From Spongilla lacustris (Eukaryota; Porifera; Demospongiae; Spongillida; Spongillidae), in the NCBI GenBank assembly GCA_949361645.1, contig OX442431.1, positions 6,080,473 to 6,144,472 on the forward strand: a stretch of DNA of 64,000 nt. Reading direction: 5' to 3'. A model generated the notes under the pieces. The model ran no database searches. It was not told the origin of the DNA and saw nothing but the letters and a program-made list of their open reading frames with translations. Made by a program: the position numbers and the translations under genes. Shown here piece after piece: positions 10,956 to 22,524 of the stretch (position 1 is the stretch's first letter; each line of letters starts with the position of its first letter).

Positions 10956-13459
10956 TCCAAATACAGTATGTACCTCTCATACTTATTACATTGTGTTATC
11001 CACATGCATGGCCATAGTCCTTTTTCGAAGGCCTCACCTTGACCTACCTCTGGATATCTGGATAATGCGCAATGTTCAGTTGGGATGTGCTGTATATAAC
11101 GGTGCTGCGCATATTGTGTACACATATGCAAAATTACAGTTTTATTCATTTTGAATACAAAACACATGCAATCCAAAACATTGCACATCTAAAACCGGCC
11201 AAAGTACACGAGGTACATGTATTACACAAACGACTAATAATGCATATACATGCGCAGAATACATGTATGATGTGTGCTTGATGTGTGTGTGAGTATTGAT
11301 GGTATACTGATGTATGCATGCATTCACTTACCCAACGACGTATGTCCAGATGCATGTGCGACCAGTATAGTATAGTGCCTCAATTTGTCTTCTCTTCCCT
11401 GATGGCCTCCACTTTTGGACGCGTGATACTCCGAAAACGCCTTTGTTCTACATGTATCTTCTGTTAAAAGCACCGCTATTGCATCTTTGTTCTTCCCTCC
11501 CAAATATAGCAGAACATCGTCATGGCTTAGCGAGAAGTCTGTCGAACGCTTTCGTATCAGCCACTTCTCTGACTCTGTAGCGCATAATGCATGCAGGGTA
11601 CGCCCTGTCCTTTCGATACGACTGTACCCACTTCAGCGTTCCTTTCTATTCCTGCAAGGATTTCTTACTATATACTGACACATGCACTGGAAAAGAAAAC
11701 AATTCAATGCTACCTTTTAAGTAGAACAATGCATGAGTGCTCAGTCTCAGACGCACCTACCATTCCACGGTCTTCTTGTTCTCAGTCATACGTGACGCGC
11801 ATGCACGTGATTTAAAATTGGTGGTGCAAGGTGCTACACTGCTAATTAAGGCTTGTTATTATACTATAAGTGGTATAGAAACCTTACTATGGTATGGGCA
11901 TAAACGTTATTGAGCAATTCTATACATAGTGTTTTCACCCTCTGGAGGCATGGAAAGAGAAGCGAGTAAGTTTATATTGCTATACTGGCGCGGCGTGAGG
12001 ATTGATATCGACGATTCGTAGCAGTATATCCCAGGTACAGGTAAGAATAAATTGTTTTTTTGCAGTGAATTCTAATTCTTTTTTTTTTTTAAATCGTTTC
12101 ATGACCGTTACCCCGGTAGAGCTCTAGTTAGTTTGGTCCATTCCTATTAACGCTCCTTATCAATGAACAGACTACGGTGAATACGAGTGTGTTGGTCACT
12201 TAGATTTGGCGATAACTCCCCATTGCTGTGTCTTCTAGCAGTCTAAGTTTCTACTCGGCTCTAATATGGGTACTAGTAATAGGGGGAGGATGGAAAACTG
12301 TTCTTTCAGTGTGTTTCAAAGGTGCATTCTTATTGATGTGCAACTCTCGGAGGAAGACTGGTGACAATGTGTTTCTATTGGAGAGAATCAGTGTGTTAAT
12401 TTAAGGTCGATGTGTCATGTGTGTTTACACTTACTCTCAGTTGATGTAAATGTATTACATTCTTATAGGGTGTAGATGCGCACCTCTCCAAGGTGATTGG
12501 AGATCATGTGTTCTCATAGGTAGGATTTTTAAGGTCAGTGACGGTGTTTGCACGTACCCTCAGATGACATACACCTGTATGTATACATGCACCTCTAAGA
12601 CAAGGATTGGCGACTGTGTTTCTCCACTGGAGGGAATCAATCTATTTAAGGTCAGTGTGTCATGTTTGTTTGCACTTACCCTCAGATGACGTATTTGTAG
12701 GCACGTCTTTTTACATGCACACAAAGACAAGCCAGACGGCTTAAAGACACGTGAGGATATTGAAACGAGACGCTGTCCCTACAAGATATGTAAATTTTTG
12801 ATAAAACCTTCACAAAGACATACAGCCCATATAACACCACTAAAACAGTTAGTTATTCAATTTTATTGTAATCCTTAAGCATGGTAGCAATAAGTAGCTA
12901 TCTTGCTAATGCCATGTATCTAATAGACAGTGACACTCATGACTAAAAAGACACTGTAGACACAAGCAATATTAATTAATGCCGCCAAGCTTATATTTAT
13001 CTGTGAAGTTCACTTTTTGGCTGATTTAATTAGGTACGAAATTGAGTACACTCAATATTAGCATGTCTCTTGACTACTATCCCCCACTCATTCCTCTTTC
13101 ATCCCATTTCCTTTTCTCCTGACACAGGTGTATAGGGGAAGTATGCATCAACACTTAAAGAGTGTGCCAGGTCGATTTAACCACTAATTAAGGACCAAGT
13201 TGTCATGCTATGTGTCCCTTTACCTCTTCTCATCCCTCTGGTTTTTCCTATCTCCCCCTCTCTGCAGAAAATATCTGGGCACATGAGCAGCATTGCTTGT
13301 CTGTGAAATTCAATTTTTATCATGCACATGATTGAAAAAAATTATGCATCATTCTCTAAACAATAATGGTTGAAGTGTATTAAATATAGTTTTTACATGT
13401 AAGAAATTGAGAGATTTATCCAGCACCCTCATCTCTCTTATGTTCACTTGACTATTATG
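10956..13459. other. Non-coding stretch with a degenerate ~115-bp tandem repeat
   Basis: No gene is recognised. Three diverged copies of a roughly 115-bp unit occupy about 12330-12690; each runs from a GCACCTCT-like word to a TTACCCTCAGATGAC-like word. The rest is AT-rich with no supportable feature. Confidence 0.45.
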
Positions 13460-13470
13460 ATATAACCCTT

Positions 13471-13762
13471 CAACGTTAGCTGAAGCGGGAGCAACCGTTG
13501 GTGCAGTCCTTGAGGCAACGGAGAGCAGGAAACACCAGGCCAATGATGCCAAGTGTTCAGCTCTAGGGTGGTTCTCAACCCCTCTAGCAGTGGATTCCTA
13601 TGGGGCTTGGGGTAAAGAGGATTCTTCGTTTTTTGCACAAGTTGCTGCTCGGCTTGCAATCCACAAGTCCCTGCCAAAGTCACAGGCTTCTTTCGACCTG
13701 TTCTCCAACTTAAGCATTTGCTTAATTAGAGCAAATGCCAGAGCCATTCTCCGAAGAGTGTA
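13471..13762 (+). mobile_element. 3' fragment of the non-LTR retrotransposon family (C-terminal module)
   Basis: The plus strand encodes about 96 residues matching the C-terminal module of the elements at 18.8-29.6 kb: an ERKHQANDAKC-like helix, LGWFSTPLAVDSYGAWGKED, then LIRANARAILRRV and a stop. Everything upstream of this module is absent, the 5' truncation typical of incomplete reverse transcription. Confidence 0.75.
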
Positions 13763-14272
13763 GGACCGTAGTGTCTTTGTGTTTGATTATGTAATGTTAT
13801 TTATTCAAATTACTGTTACTTCTTATTCTACTTCCCTACATAAGCTGCATGTTGACGATCTGCATGTGATGATTTTCGATATGTGTATCTTTTAATCGTT
13901 ATTTTTAATAAATTTATTCTACTTTGCTTGCACTTTGTGTTCACAGGATTTGATAATATTAAACAGTGTTAATTGTTACAAAAGCTGCATGCATAGTTGA
14001 CGACCAAATCATAATGGGAACTGACATATATAAATAGTAACACTAACTTAATATAAATATACATTTAGATATACATTTGTATAACAAAAATTAGTTTTAG
14101 AATAAGCATCCCAGACCGAAGAAAACAGTACATTTATACAGACTGAAGAAAACAGTTAATTGTTACAGAAGTTGCTTATATAGTTGACGACCTGCGATCA
14201 TTGGCTTTTGCTTTTCGAACCAAATGTGCCAGCCTTACGTGAATGCAAGGGGTGGAATATACATGTATTTAA

Positions 14273-14467
14273 AACCAGGAAATACGATCCGGGCGGGGAC
14301 TCAATTCCCTAGGGAATTGAGTCCGGTTAATTGGTTTTGTACAACCAGGGAACTTGGTCCGGGGGACCGTATTCCCTAGGGAGTTGGGTCCGGGGGGGAC
14401 CGTATTCCCTCAGGGAATACGGTCTGCCGGACCGGAAATTGGGTCGGACCGTATACCCTATGACACC
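14273..14467. repeat. Palindrome-rich repeat, copy 2 (inverted relative to 8335)
   Basis: It repeats CCGTATTCCCTAGGGA-type palindromes and ends GACCGTATACCCTATGACACC, the reverse complement of the start of the copy at 8335. The many 6-8 bp self-complementary words would fold strongly. Confidence 0.5.
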
Positions 14468-14589
14468 GCGGCTATTGACTAAACTGATTTTGTATGATAA
14501 AGGCCTGTTGTTGCCAAAATAGTGCCTGGAATCTAATGGTTGATGTTATTAATTAAAGCTACAAACATAAACTTCTTCTCCAACTTTAA

Positions 14590-15130
14590 AAGGACGTACT
14601 TGCTTACCATTGTTATGTGTGCGTTTCTGCTGAAGCTGATTTGACAACACCTTTTGAGCCAAGTCCTGCCAGTCGAGTTTCAATAGTTCCATCTTTAATA
14701 CAGCGTAACCCATCCTTCAAAGTCTGCACACAGTTAATACTTACTAGGCTCGTATGGAAAAAGGTTCCTCCAGTTTCTTTTCTGCCTATCCCTTAAGGAC
14801 AAACTGACAGACACGTGACAACACTGGATCTCTTTGAGTATGTTTCTTAACAAGTTCAGATGACAATGGTGTTGAGGACATTAAATCAATGATACTTCCT
14901 GGAATACAGTCGGTGTTAGACGATGATGTAGGCAACCGGCATGCTAAGAGCATCAGTATGACACACCTCTGATCCTGGTTTATAACGCATACTGTATTGA
15001 TAAGCAAATGTAACTGCCCACCTGCTAGTGCCATTGTTGGTATGCCTTTATGTTCACCAAACAAATACATACAATGTGAGAGGTTTATGGTCAGAATATA
15101 TAGTAAACAGACGACCATCAGGACCCACGG
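14590..15130 (-). mobile_element. Gypsy pol fragment (RNase H end joined to post-integrase region)
   Basis: Minus-strand frames show SDHKPLT and FGEHKGIPTMALA, matching the end of the Gypsy RNase H domain. Further along, a KQVRPFKVGEEV block resembles sequence after the integrase core. The integrase itself is missing between them, so an internal deletion is likely. Stops and frameshifts make it non-functional. Confidence 0.6.
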
Positions 15131-15489
15131 TAGTGGGTCCTATGTAGGATTGGCTTCGTGGGTGTGGTTTTCGATCGAGCGTTTTAAAACGGTAACGAAG
15201 CGTTGCCTTTATTCGCCAGCTCGCATATAATCCATCGCAAACATGACAGATATGCACATATAACGTCAGCTTTGCTAAACAGTGCCATTTACTTGGAGTG
15301 ACAAGTCGGTACCGAAATTCCGCCATTTAATTTTTGTTCATCTCCGTCCTCCGTTTATCACGTATAACTCGCGACAGGAACGTCGTAAGAAGACGAGATG
15401 AGCTTCAAAAAGTAGCATTTTATTTCCAAACGCGCCCTTTCATACAAATAAGATCTACAGTTGTTATCTGGTGATGAAATGCCTTGAAA

Positions 15490-16181
15490 CTAGCGTATAT
15501 CATTTTTAAAACGTGATAAAAATGGCATTACGTTTGAATTGCTATAACGTTCGAACGGTTAACCTATCAACTTCCTATTTTCAGCAATTTATACTACACC
15601 ACTTCTCTATGGTAAATTAGATTTTGGGATCTTGAACATGCTCCATACCAGTATCGCGACGTCCCATACCCCAAGGGGTTCAAACTCGCCATAACTTTCG
15701 GTAGGAATATTCAAATCGCTCCAAATTCGGCTTGTACATAGAGAGGTCCCTTAGCTATTGGATTGTTCTGTTCGTTGATTTTTATTTCATTCGTTACGAA
15801 GATACAGTTGAACAAACTACGTGCACATTTTCGCGCTCAATGTATGGGGAGGCGGCGGTTATATCATTGACGCGAATCAAGCGGGAAAACGTGCAAATAG
15901 TTTGTTCAACTGTACATGTATCTCCGTAACGGATGATATAAAAATTAACGAACAGAACAATCCAATAGTTAAGAGACCTCTCTATTTAGTAACCGATTTG
16001 AGTATTCCTACTGAAAGTTATGGCGAGTTTGAACCCCTTGGGGTATCGGACATCGCGATACTGACATGGAGCATGCTCAAGACTCCAAAATGTACTTTAC
16101 CATAGAAAAATGGTGTAGTATAAAGTGCCGAAAATAGGAAGGCAAACGTAATGTCATTTTTATCACGTTTTTTAACGCTAG
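15490..16181. repeat. Fold-back element, ~690 bp, arms ~310-340 bp
   Basis: The left arm (about 15490-15830) is repeated as a diverged reverse complement to 16181. Paired words include CCCAAGGGGTTCAAACTCGCC with GGCGAGTTTGAACCCCTTGG. The outer ends share CTAGCGT/ACGCTAG. The loop is about 40-50 bases. Short frames inside are shadows of the repeat. No target-site duplication was found. It interrupts the Gypsy remnant on either side. Confidence 0.7.
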
Positions 16182-16557
16182 GTCCCTTTTCTCGGAAACT
16201 CGGTGAAAATTCTCGGTTGCCTAGCAGTAGTCGTCACACACGCGTCTTAATTTACTGTTGCCAGGCTACGCAATGTATGCGCAGCTGCAGACACGTTTAC
16301 AACAGGCGGTTCTAATTCAAGAAAGGTGACCAAGCCAAAGAAAACGGCTCTTTAACAAGGAGAACTCTGAGTTTTAAGATATAGGTAGGCCTATCATTAA
16401 AATTAAAAAGAGGCCTATATGCTCAGGTTTACTTGAATACCCGATATTGATACGAGGAGTCTAAGCGTCCTATGCATTGCAACGAATACACTAAGCCATA
16501 TATTATATGTATTGTGTGAACACTCCTTGCAGAGAAATAAAAATTAGGGGAACAAGG

Positions 16558-16778
16558 AAATCAAAAACTTCTCTATGGAGAAAGTGATTGGTGGGATGTA
16601 GGATTGGTGGTGCAAAAAGCAAGGAAACAAGGTACAGTATGTTAAAGTGAGGTTTGGTAGTATCCTACAACTATACTACCAAACCTCACTTTAACATACT
16701 GTACCTTGTTTCCTTGCTTTTTGCACCACCAATCCTACGTCCCACCAATCACTTTCTCAATAGAGAAGTTTTTGATTT
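16558..16778. repeat. Near-perfect 221-bp palindrome, arms ~105 bp
   Basis: From AAATCAAAAACTTCTC to GAGAAGTTTTTGATTT the two arms pair with about two mismatches and a loop of about nine bases. A transcript would form a long, nearly perfect hairpin. It lies within degenerate Gypsy sequence. Confidence 0.8.
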
Positions 16779-17930
16779 ACTTGTAACAGTAGGAGTATCC
16801 ATTTTCTGCTTGAGATAAGGTTCTAGAAGCATATCCCACTGGCCTCTCAAACCCATCAAATATGGGAGAGAACAGCACCAATTCCAAATGGTGAAGCATC
16901 GAATGTCAATTACAAGCTTTCTTTTTGGATCACAATGCACTAACAGCGTTGATGGCTGTAACATATCTTTAGCACACTTGAAAGCTTCCTGCTGATTTTT
17001 ACCTCAATTCCCCTTGGTGTCTTTTTGAAGTAGGCAATAGAGTGGGGCAAGAACAGTTGATAAATTTCCCATAATAGTTAACAACCCCATAAATGCCTTT
17101 AATTCTGTCATGGTTGATAGTGTTGGTGCTTCTTTATGCATGTTACCTTTTCATCTGCATGTAGGACGAAACCCATCCTTGTCTATTTGATGACCTTAGT
17201 ACTCAATTAGATGGAGCCATGAACACACATCTCTCTTGCAAATTTTGTAGATGTTCATCATCTGCCTTGCCCGTTACTATAAAGTCATCAAAATAAGCAC
17301 AAGTGTACACGACAGGTTTCAATTGCTCTTTGATAAATGGCAGGAGCCGGTGCAATTCCAAATGGTATAGGCAGTTATAGTGAAAAAAAAAAACTGGTGG
17401 GTGATAATAGTGGTGTAGTGCTTAGAGTTTTTTTTTTTTTTTCGAGTTCTAACTGCAGGTAATCATTTTTTAAGTCCAGCTTGGAAATTTTAACAAAACG
17501 ATTCCTCAATCCGTGGAATAGGGTATACGATTCCAATATATAATCACTCTGTTAGCAGTTAATTTGTAATCCGCATCGAACCGTCCTGCTTGACCACTCA
17601 CTGGACTTATAATACCCTCTGCCTGTTAGGTGCCCCAGTTCATTTGAAAACTACTACAACATGCACTTCAAGCAATGCATCTGCTTTAAACAGTATGTGC
17701 ATGCAGTGCCATGCTTTGTGGTTAATGTATAGGCTTTCTCGTAACTTAGCATGTATAGATCCTGATTCACATGCAATGACAATATTTCCTCCAAAATCTT
17801 CCTCGAGTGAAGCTTTCGACGTCAAGATTCGTATAATCACTGTATTCCTGCCCCGACGTCGGTATCCTATAAGTTTTACAATGCCAAGCACAAAATCTTC
17901 TAACACCATAGTCCTTGAGTATTGAGAAAG
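16779..17930 (-). mobile_element. Degenerate Gypsy reverse transcriptase and RNase H start
   Basis: In broken minus-strand frames, the 5' part near 17500-17600 has a VVKQDGS block and a DYKLTANRV-like block. Near 17270-17300 is YFDDFIVTGKADDEHLQNL, the YxDD catalytic motif of Gypsy RTs. Near 16750-16980 is CAKDMLQPSTLLVHCDPKRKL, the RT/RNase H junction. Many stops and frameshifts are present. Upstream (17930-18500) a charged minus-strand frame rich in S, E and K could be a gag remnant, but this is weak. Confidence 0.7.
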
Positions 17931-18843
17931 CGGTCCCCACGTGCTAACTTCATTCGTGACTTAAAGACGAGAACACCGTGAAACATTTATAATAGCAGAC
18001 TAATTGATAATCCCCGTGTTGTATTCCTTGTTGCAGATTCCCGGCCTGTACAGTCAATGGTAGGTTTATCCGTCAGTTACTAATAAATCCACACGATTGC
18101 CACTATTACTCTACTAGATGTTATGCCATGTGACAATTAACGGCACATATTGATCTTTAAGAGTACATGCACACTGCATGTAGTCTACGCAAGCATCAAC
18201 ATCCACTGCCTATCCACTCCTCCCTATAGTTCTCTTCTAACTGCTTTTATACTGGCGAGTTCCTTACAAGAATGACCTGGATAGAAAGGGTTCACTGTCA
18301 CCCTTTCATGGCTACACGGCACCCTTTCATCCGTTCGCACTCCTTGGACTCTGCATCCTGGTACCTTTTCCTCAGTTCACTCTCCTTGGACTCCTCATTC
18401 TCCTCCGGGTCAGCTTTGCTCCATGACACCATGTGTATCCTATACTCTAGCTATGGAAGCAGCCATGTAAGCTACCCACCCATCTGTCGTTTTATACTCA
18501 CTCCATTTTTTAATATAATATAGTGAGAAAGTAGCCAAATGAGTTTACATGTAGGTGAAAAGTGAATCGGTTTCTGTTTTTGGCTTGTCTTCACATCCAT
18601 ATATGTGCTCTATTTCAGGGGTACTGACACATTTTAACATTAGTCCTATAACTGTACTCTGAATTATGCATGTATACTTTATGCTTGAAAAATTATGAGA
18701 TAAAAGAATTTGGTTTGAGTGACATAATAATAATAATAATAACACTGTCCCATATTAAATCGATGGCGGCGCAGGAGTTTTAGTTATTGATTCATAAGCA
18801 TACGGAGAATTTGTGGTGAGTTTTTTGTGTACATCTTTCCATT
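17931..18843. other. Non-coding stretch before the non-LTR element
   Basis: No gene is recognised. It contains the possible gag-like frame mentioned for the Gypsy remnant and a short (TAA)n tract at about 18724-18741 just upstream of the first non-LTR element. That tract could be its insertion target. Confidence 0.35.
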
Positions 18844-21800
18844 ATGCCAGCTAAACAGAAGTACAGAACCGATGCGAAAAGAATTTCGTGTCCCGTGCCC
18901 AACTGCATTTCTATGGTAAGTTCGAAGGACTCATTGAAGAAACATCTACAGTCGCATTTGTCAAACGGAGACCCGTAATTGAGTCAAAGCATAATTACTG
19001 CGGCAGGGTATACTCCTTGTACAACATGTGGTCTTGTTTTGGTCACTATAAAGCGAGGTTATTGTCTTTCTTGCAAGAGAGATATTGATTTTGAAATGAG
19101 TCGTTACCATGGCGATGTAGTTCAAAGTGAGCCATCTTCAGTCCAGCAGGAAGAAAGTTTAGATAATACTGCCACACTTCCTGTGCAGTATTGCCTTGTG
19201 TCACAACTATCGAAGATAGCACATCTGAACCTGAATCATTGCTTCCGTCTTTACTAGACATCGTTAAAACACGACTCCCAACATTAAAACACGTTCCTAG
19301 GGCCGCGAGAAGGATTTGGGCTAATGTTTTGTTAGAGGTCTTAGCAAATGTTTGCCATCAAAATGATATCAAGGTTTGGACTCACCTTTTCTTGCTGTGC
19401 AAATGTATCCTACGGCCTGCTGTAAGTGGTGGACGTAAGCACAGGAACAATAATGCAAACCGCATAATTGCCGCTTGTCGTAGGTGGGAAGCTGGTGATA
19501 TTTTGGATCTGTGGTCAGAGGCTGTTAATCAGAAACGGGAAAGAAAGTTTGATTTGCATACTTCGGCAGTTTTTCGAAGGGCTAAGCGCCTAGCGTCAGA
19601 GGGTCGCATGGGTAGTGCATGTGCAGCTTTAGTTAGTGATCCCATAGCACCACCATCAAATGAGACATTCAGCAGGCTTTTAGAAAAGCATCCAATTGGA
19701 AAGAGAGTTGAGTTGCCTGATTTTTCTCCAGAGCATTTGGAGGTAACGTCAAGCACTGTTATGGCGCAATTAAGGAGTTTTCCCAAAGGCACTGCTTCTG
19801 GTCCATCAGGTCTTAGTGCTCAACATCTTTTGGATGCCATTTTTCCTGGAGAAGTTACTGTCATCAATGCTCTTACCAGTGTTGTTCAACTGTTGGTTGC
19901 TGGATTAGTACCCCCTGATGTAATGCCATTTATTGCTGGAGCTAATTTAACAGCCTTAACCAAAAAGAATGGAGACATCCGTCCCATTGCTGTAGGAGAT
20001 ACACTCAGACGTTTAACAGCAAAGTGTTTGTGCTCTTTGGTTAGGGAAACAGCGGCCAGTTATTTCTTACCATTGCAATTAGGGGTGGCAGTTCCAGGTG
20101 GTGCGGAGTCAATCATTCATAGTCTGAGGGCGACGTGGGAGAACAATGATGGCCTTGACATTGCTCTTCTCAAGGTTGATTTCTGTAATGCTTTTAATTG
20201 TGTCTCCCGTCAGGTGCTGTTGGATGAGTGTCTCAGTGTATTTCCAGGAATTTACAAGTGGGCCAAGTGGTGTTGTTCTTCATCATCTCATCTTTTCTAC
20301 AACAATTGGGTCATTTCATCATCATCAGGAGTTCAGCAAGGAGACCCGCTGGGTCCACTTCTTTTTTGCCTTGTGCTACACAAGCTAGTGATGAGAATAG
20401 AAACACTTAATGCCAATCTTGTAGCCAATTGCTGGTTTATTGATGATGGTTGTGTTGTGGGTTCACCTGGGCTTCTTGCAGCAGTCATTAAGCTGATCCA
20501 ATCTGATGGTCCATCACTGGGTTTGCATATCAATTTGGAAAAATCTGAGGTGGTTTATTTGAATAAAAAGGTTGAGTCTGATGATTTCTTTCCAGAACAG
20601 ATTTCAAAACATGATAACTCAGATTTTGAGATACTTGGGGTACCTGTTGGATCAGCAATCCACACATCAGCTTTTTTACAACACAAAGTGGAGAAGGCCA
20701 TTAGGCTTATGGAAATGCTTGAACAACTTGATGACCCTCAGGTGGCATACACTTTATTGAGAACTTGTGTTTCTTTTGGTAAGTTTTGTTATTACATCAG
20801 AACAATTCCACCATCTCTGGTAAAGGAAGCAGCATTATCTTTTGATAATTGTGTGCGATCGTGTTTTCAATCAATCATCTCCTGCAATCTTTCTGATAGT
20901 CAATGGATGCAATGTACCCTTGATCTCAAGCATGGTGGTTTGGGTTTGAGAAAGGTCAGTGAGCATACAAATGCTGCTTACATTGCATCAGTGATCGCCA
21001 ACTCTTCCACAATCAAGGATCATATTTGCAGGAATGCGCCTTCAGGTGAATGTGCTCACCTAAGGAAAGCTGTTGAAGATTACAACCTCACTGTTGGTCT
21101 GTCAGATGGTTTGTGCACTCCTTTTCCAGTTGTAGTAACACAAAAGAAACTGTCATCCACCATTGATGATATGAACTATAAAACTCTTTTCCAGTCGACT
21201 CCACTTCCAGTTGACAGAGCCAGACTAACAGCAGTCTCTGCTCCACATGCTTCAGCATGGCTATCAGTGATTCCAAACGAACAACTTGGTCTATCACTAT
21301 CACCACATGAATGGAGAGCTGTAGCTAGATGGTGGTTGGGGGCAGAAGTTTTTAGTGAAGACTCCAAGTGTCCATTTTGCCATCATGACCAAGGTAGGTC
21401 TGGGCACCATGCGACTGTTTGTAAAGTGAATGGCGATCTAACCAGACGTCACAACGCTATTCGCGATACAATTTTTCGCATGGCTTCTCAGGCAGCCCTT
21501 TCACCTCATCTGGAAAAACCATACATTCTGCCTGGTATCAAGCAGAAACCGGCTGATATTTACATTCATAACTGGTCTAGAGGTGAACCTCTAGCAATGG
21601 ACATCACTGTTGTCAGCAACACAGGTTCATCTCTTAGATTACCACCATCCACAGTCTGAACAACTTTGTGCTGCTCATTGGAGAGAGGAACAAAAGCGGA
21701 AGAAGTACGAACAAAGTTTAGATGCCGAACATATACTTTTTGTTCCTTTGGCTGTTGAGTCTTTTGGTGGTTGGGGCACAGCTAGTATTCCAATTTTCAA

Positions 21801-22032
21801 GACTCTGGCCAGAATGGTGGCCAACAGATCAGATCAGCCAGTTTCATCAGTATCTTGCTGGCTATATCAAAGGCTTGCCATTGCTTTGCAGAAGAACAAT
21901 GCTCGTGCAATGATTGCTAGGCAGCCTCTTGTTTAGTAGTGTAGTTTATTTTGTTGTGTCTCAAGTTTTGTGCATTTGCATGTATACATATATCCATTTG
22001 TACTTTGCTTGTAACTGTTGTATTGTTTCATA

Positions 22033-22087
<55 letters not shown>
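18844..22087 (+). mobile_element. Non-LTR retrotransposon copy A: zinc finger, RT, CCHC, putative REL endonuclease; degenerate
   Basis: From ATG at 18844 the frame encodes a C2H2 finger (CPVPNC, then H and H in LKKHLQSH). It stops at TAA 18976, reopens with a CTTC...CLSCK zinc knuckle, and shifts frame near 19190 into the main frame to 21659. That frame holds RT motif A (LLKVDFCNAFN), motif B (SGVQQGDPLGPLLF) and motif C as WFIDDG. A C-x2-C...H-x4-C finger (CPFCHHDQGRSGHHATVC) follows, then KPADIYIHNW with LAMDITVVS. This order resembles R2-type elements with a restriction-like endonuclease. Another frameshift near 21630 leads to the C-terminal module, ending at 21936. The 3' end is a (TAA)n tail at about 22037-22087. 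Two frameshifts and a stop make it inactive as read. Confidence 0.85.
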
Positions 22088-22088
<1 letters not shown>

Positions 22089-22455
22089 TCAGGGGCAGCA
22101 GCCCATGCTGCAGAATGTAGAAAACATTCCACCAATGATGCCAGGTGTCAGGAGCTGGGGTGGGTGTGCATCCCACTGGCTGTGGAGACCTTTGGGCATT
22201 GGGGAAAGGAGGCCCAAATTGTGTTCTCACGCCTAGCATCTTTACTGTCCATCCACCAAGGTCGCCCCAAATCTGTTGCCCTGTTTGACATCTACAGCAG
22301 AATGAACATGTGCCTGGTCAGATCAGTATCCAGGGCCATCATGGGCAGAGTGGTAGTTCTTTAGGACATTTATGTGTAGTATAGTGTAGTGTAGTGTAGT
22401 GTAGCCTGAATTAGTTTTTTGTACTTGTGAGTTGTGTACGTAATGTTATATTTCC

Positions 22456-22495
<40 letters not shown>

Positions 22496-22524
22496 AATAA
22501 AAATAATAATAATAATAATAATAA
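22088..22524 (+). mobile_element. Non-LTR copy B: severely 5'-truncated
   Basis: Only the C-terminal module remains (AAECRKHSTNDARCQELGW through IMGRVVVL, stop near 22364). A 3' UTR with a GTGTA repeat and a (TAA)n tail at about 22457-22524 follow. It begins directly in the tail of copy A. Confidence 0.8.

Noticed and set aside
17590..17925. 111-residue plus-strand frame
   Set aside because: It is the complement of decayed Gypsy pol sequence and has no domain features.
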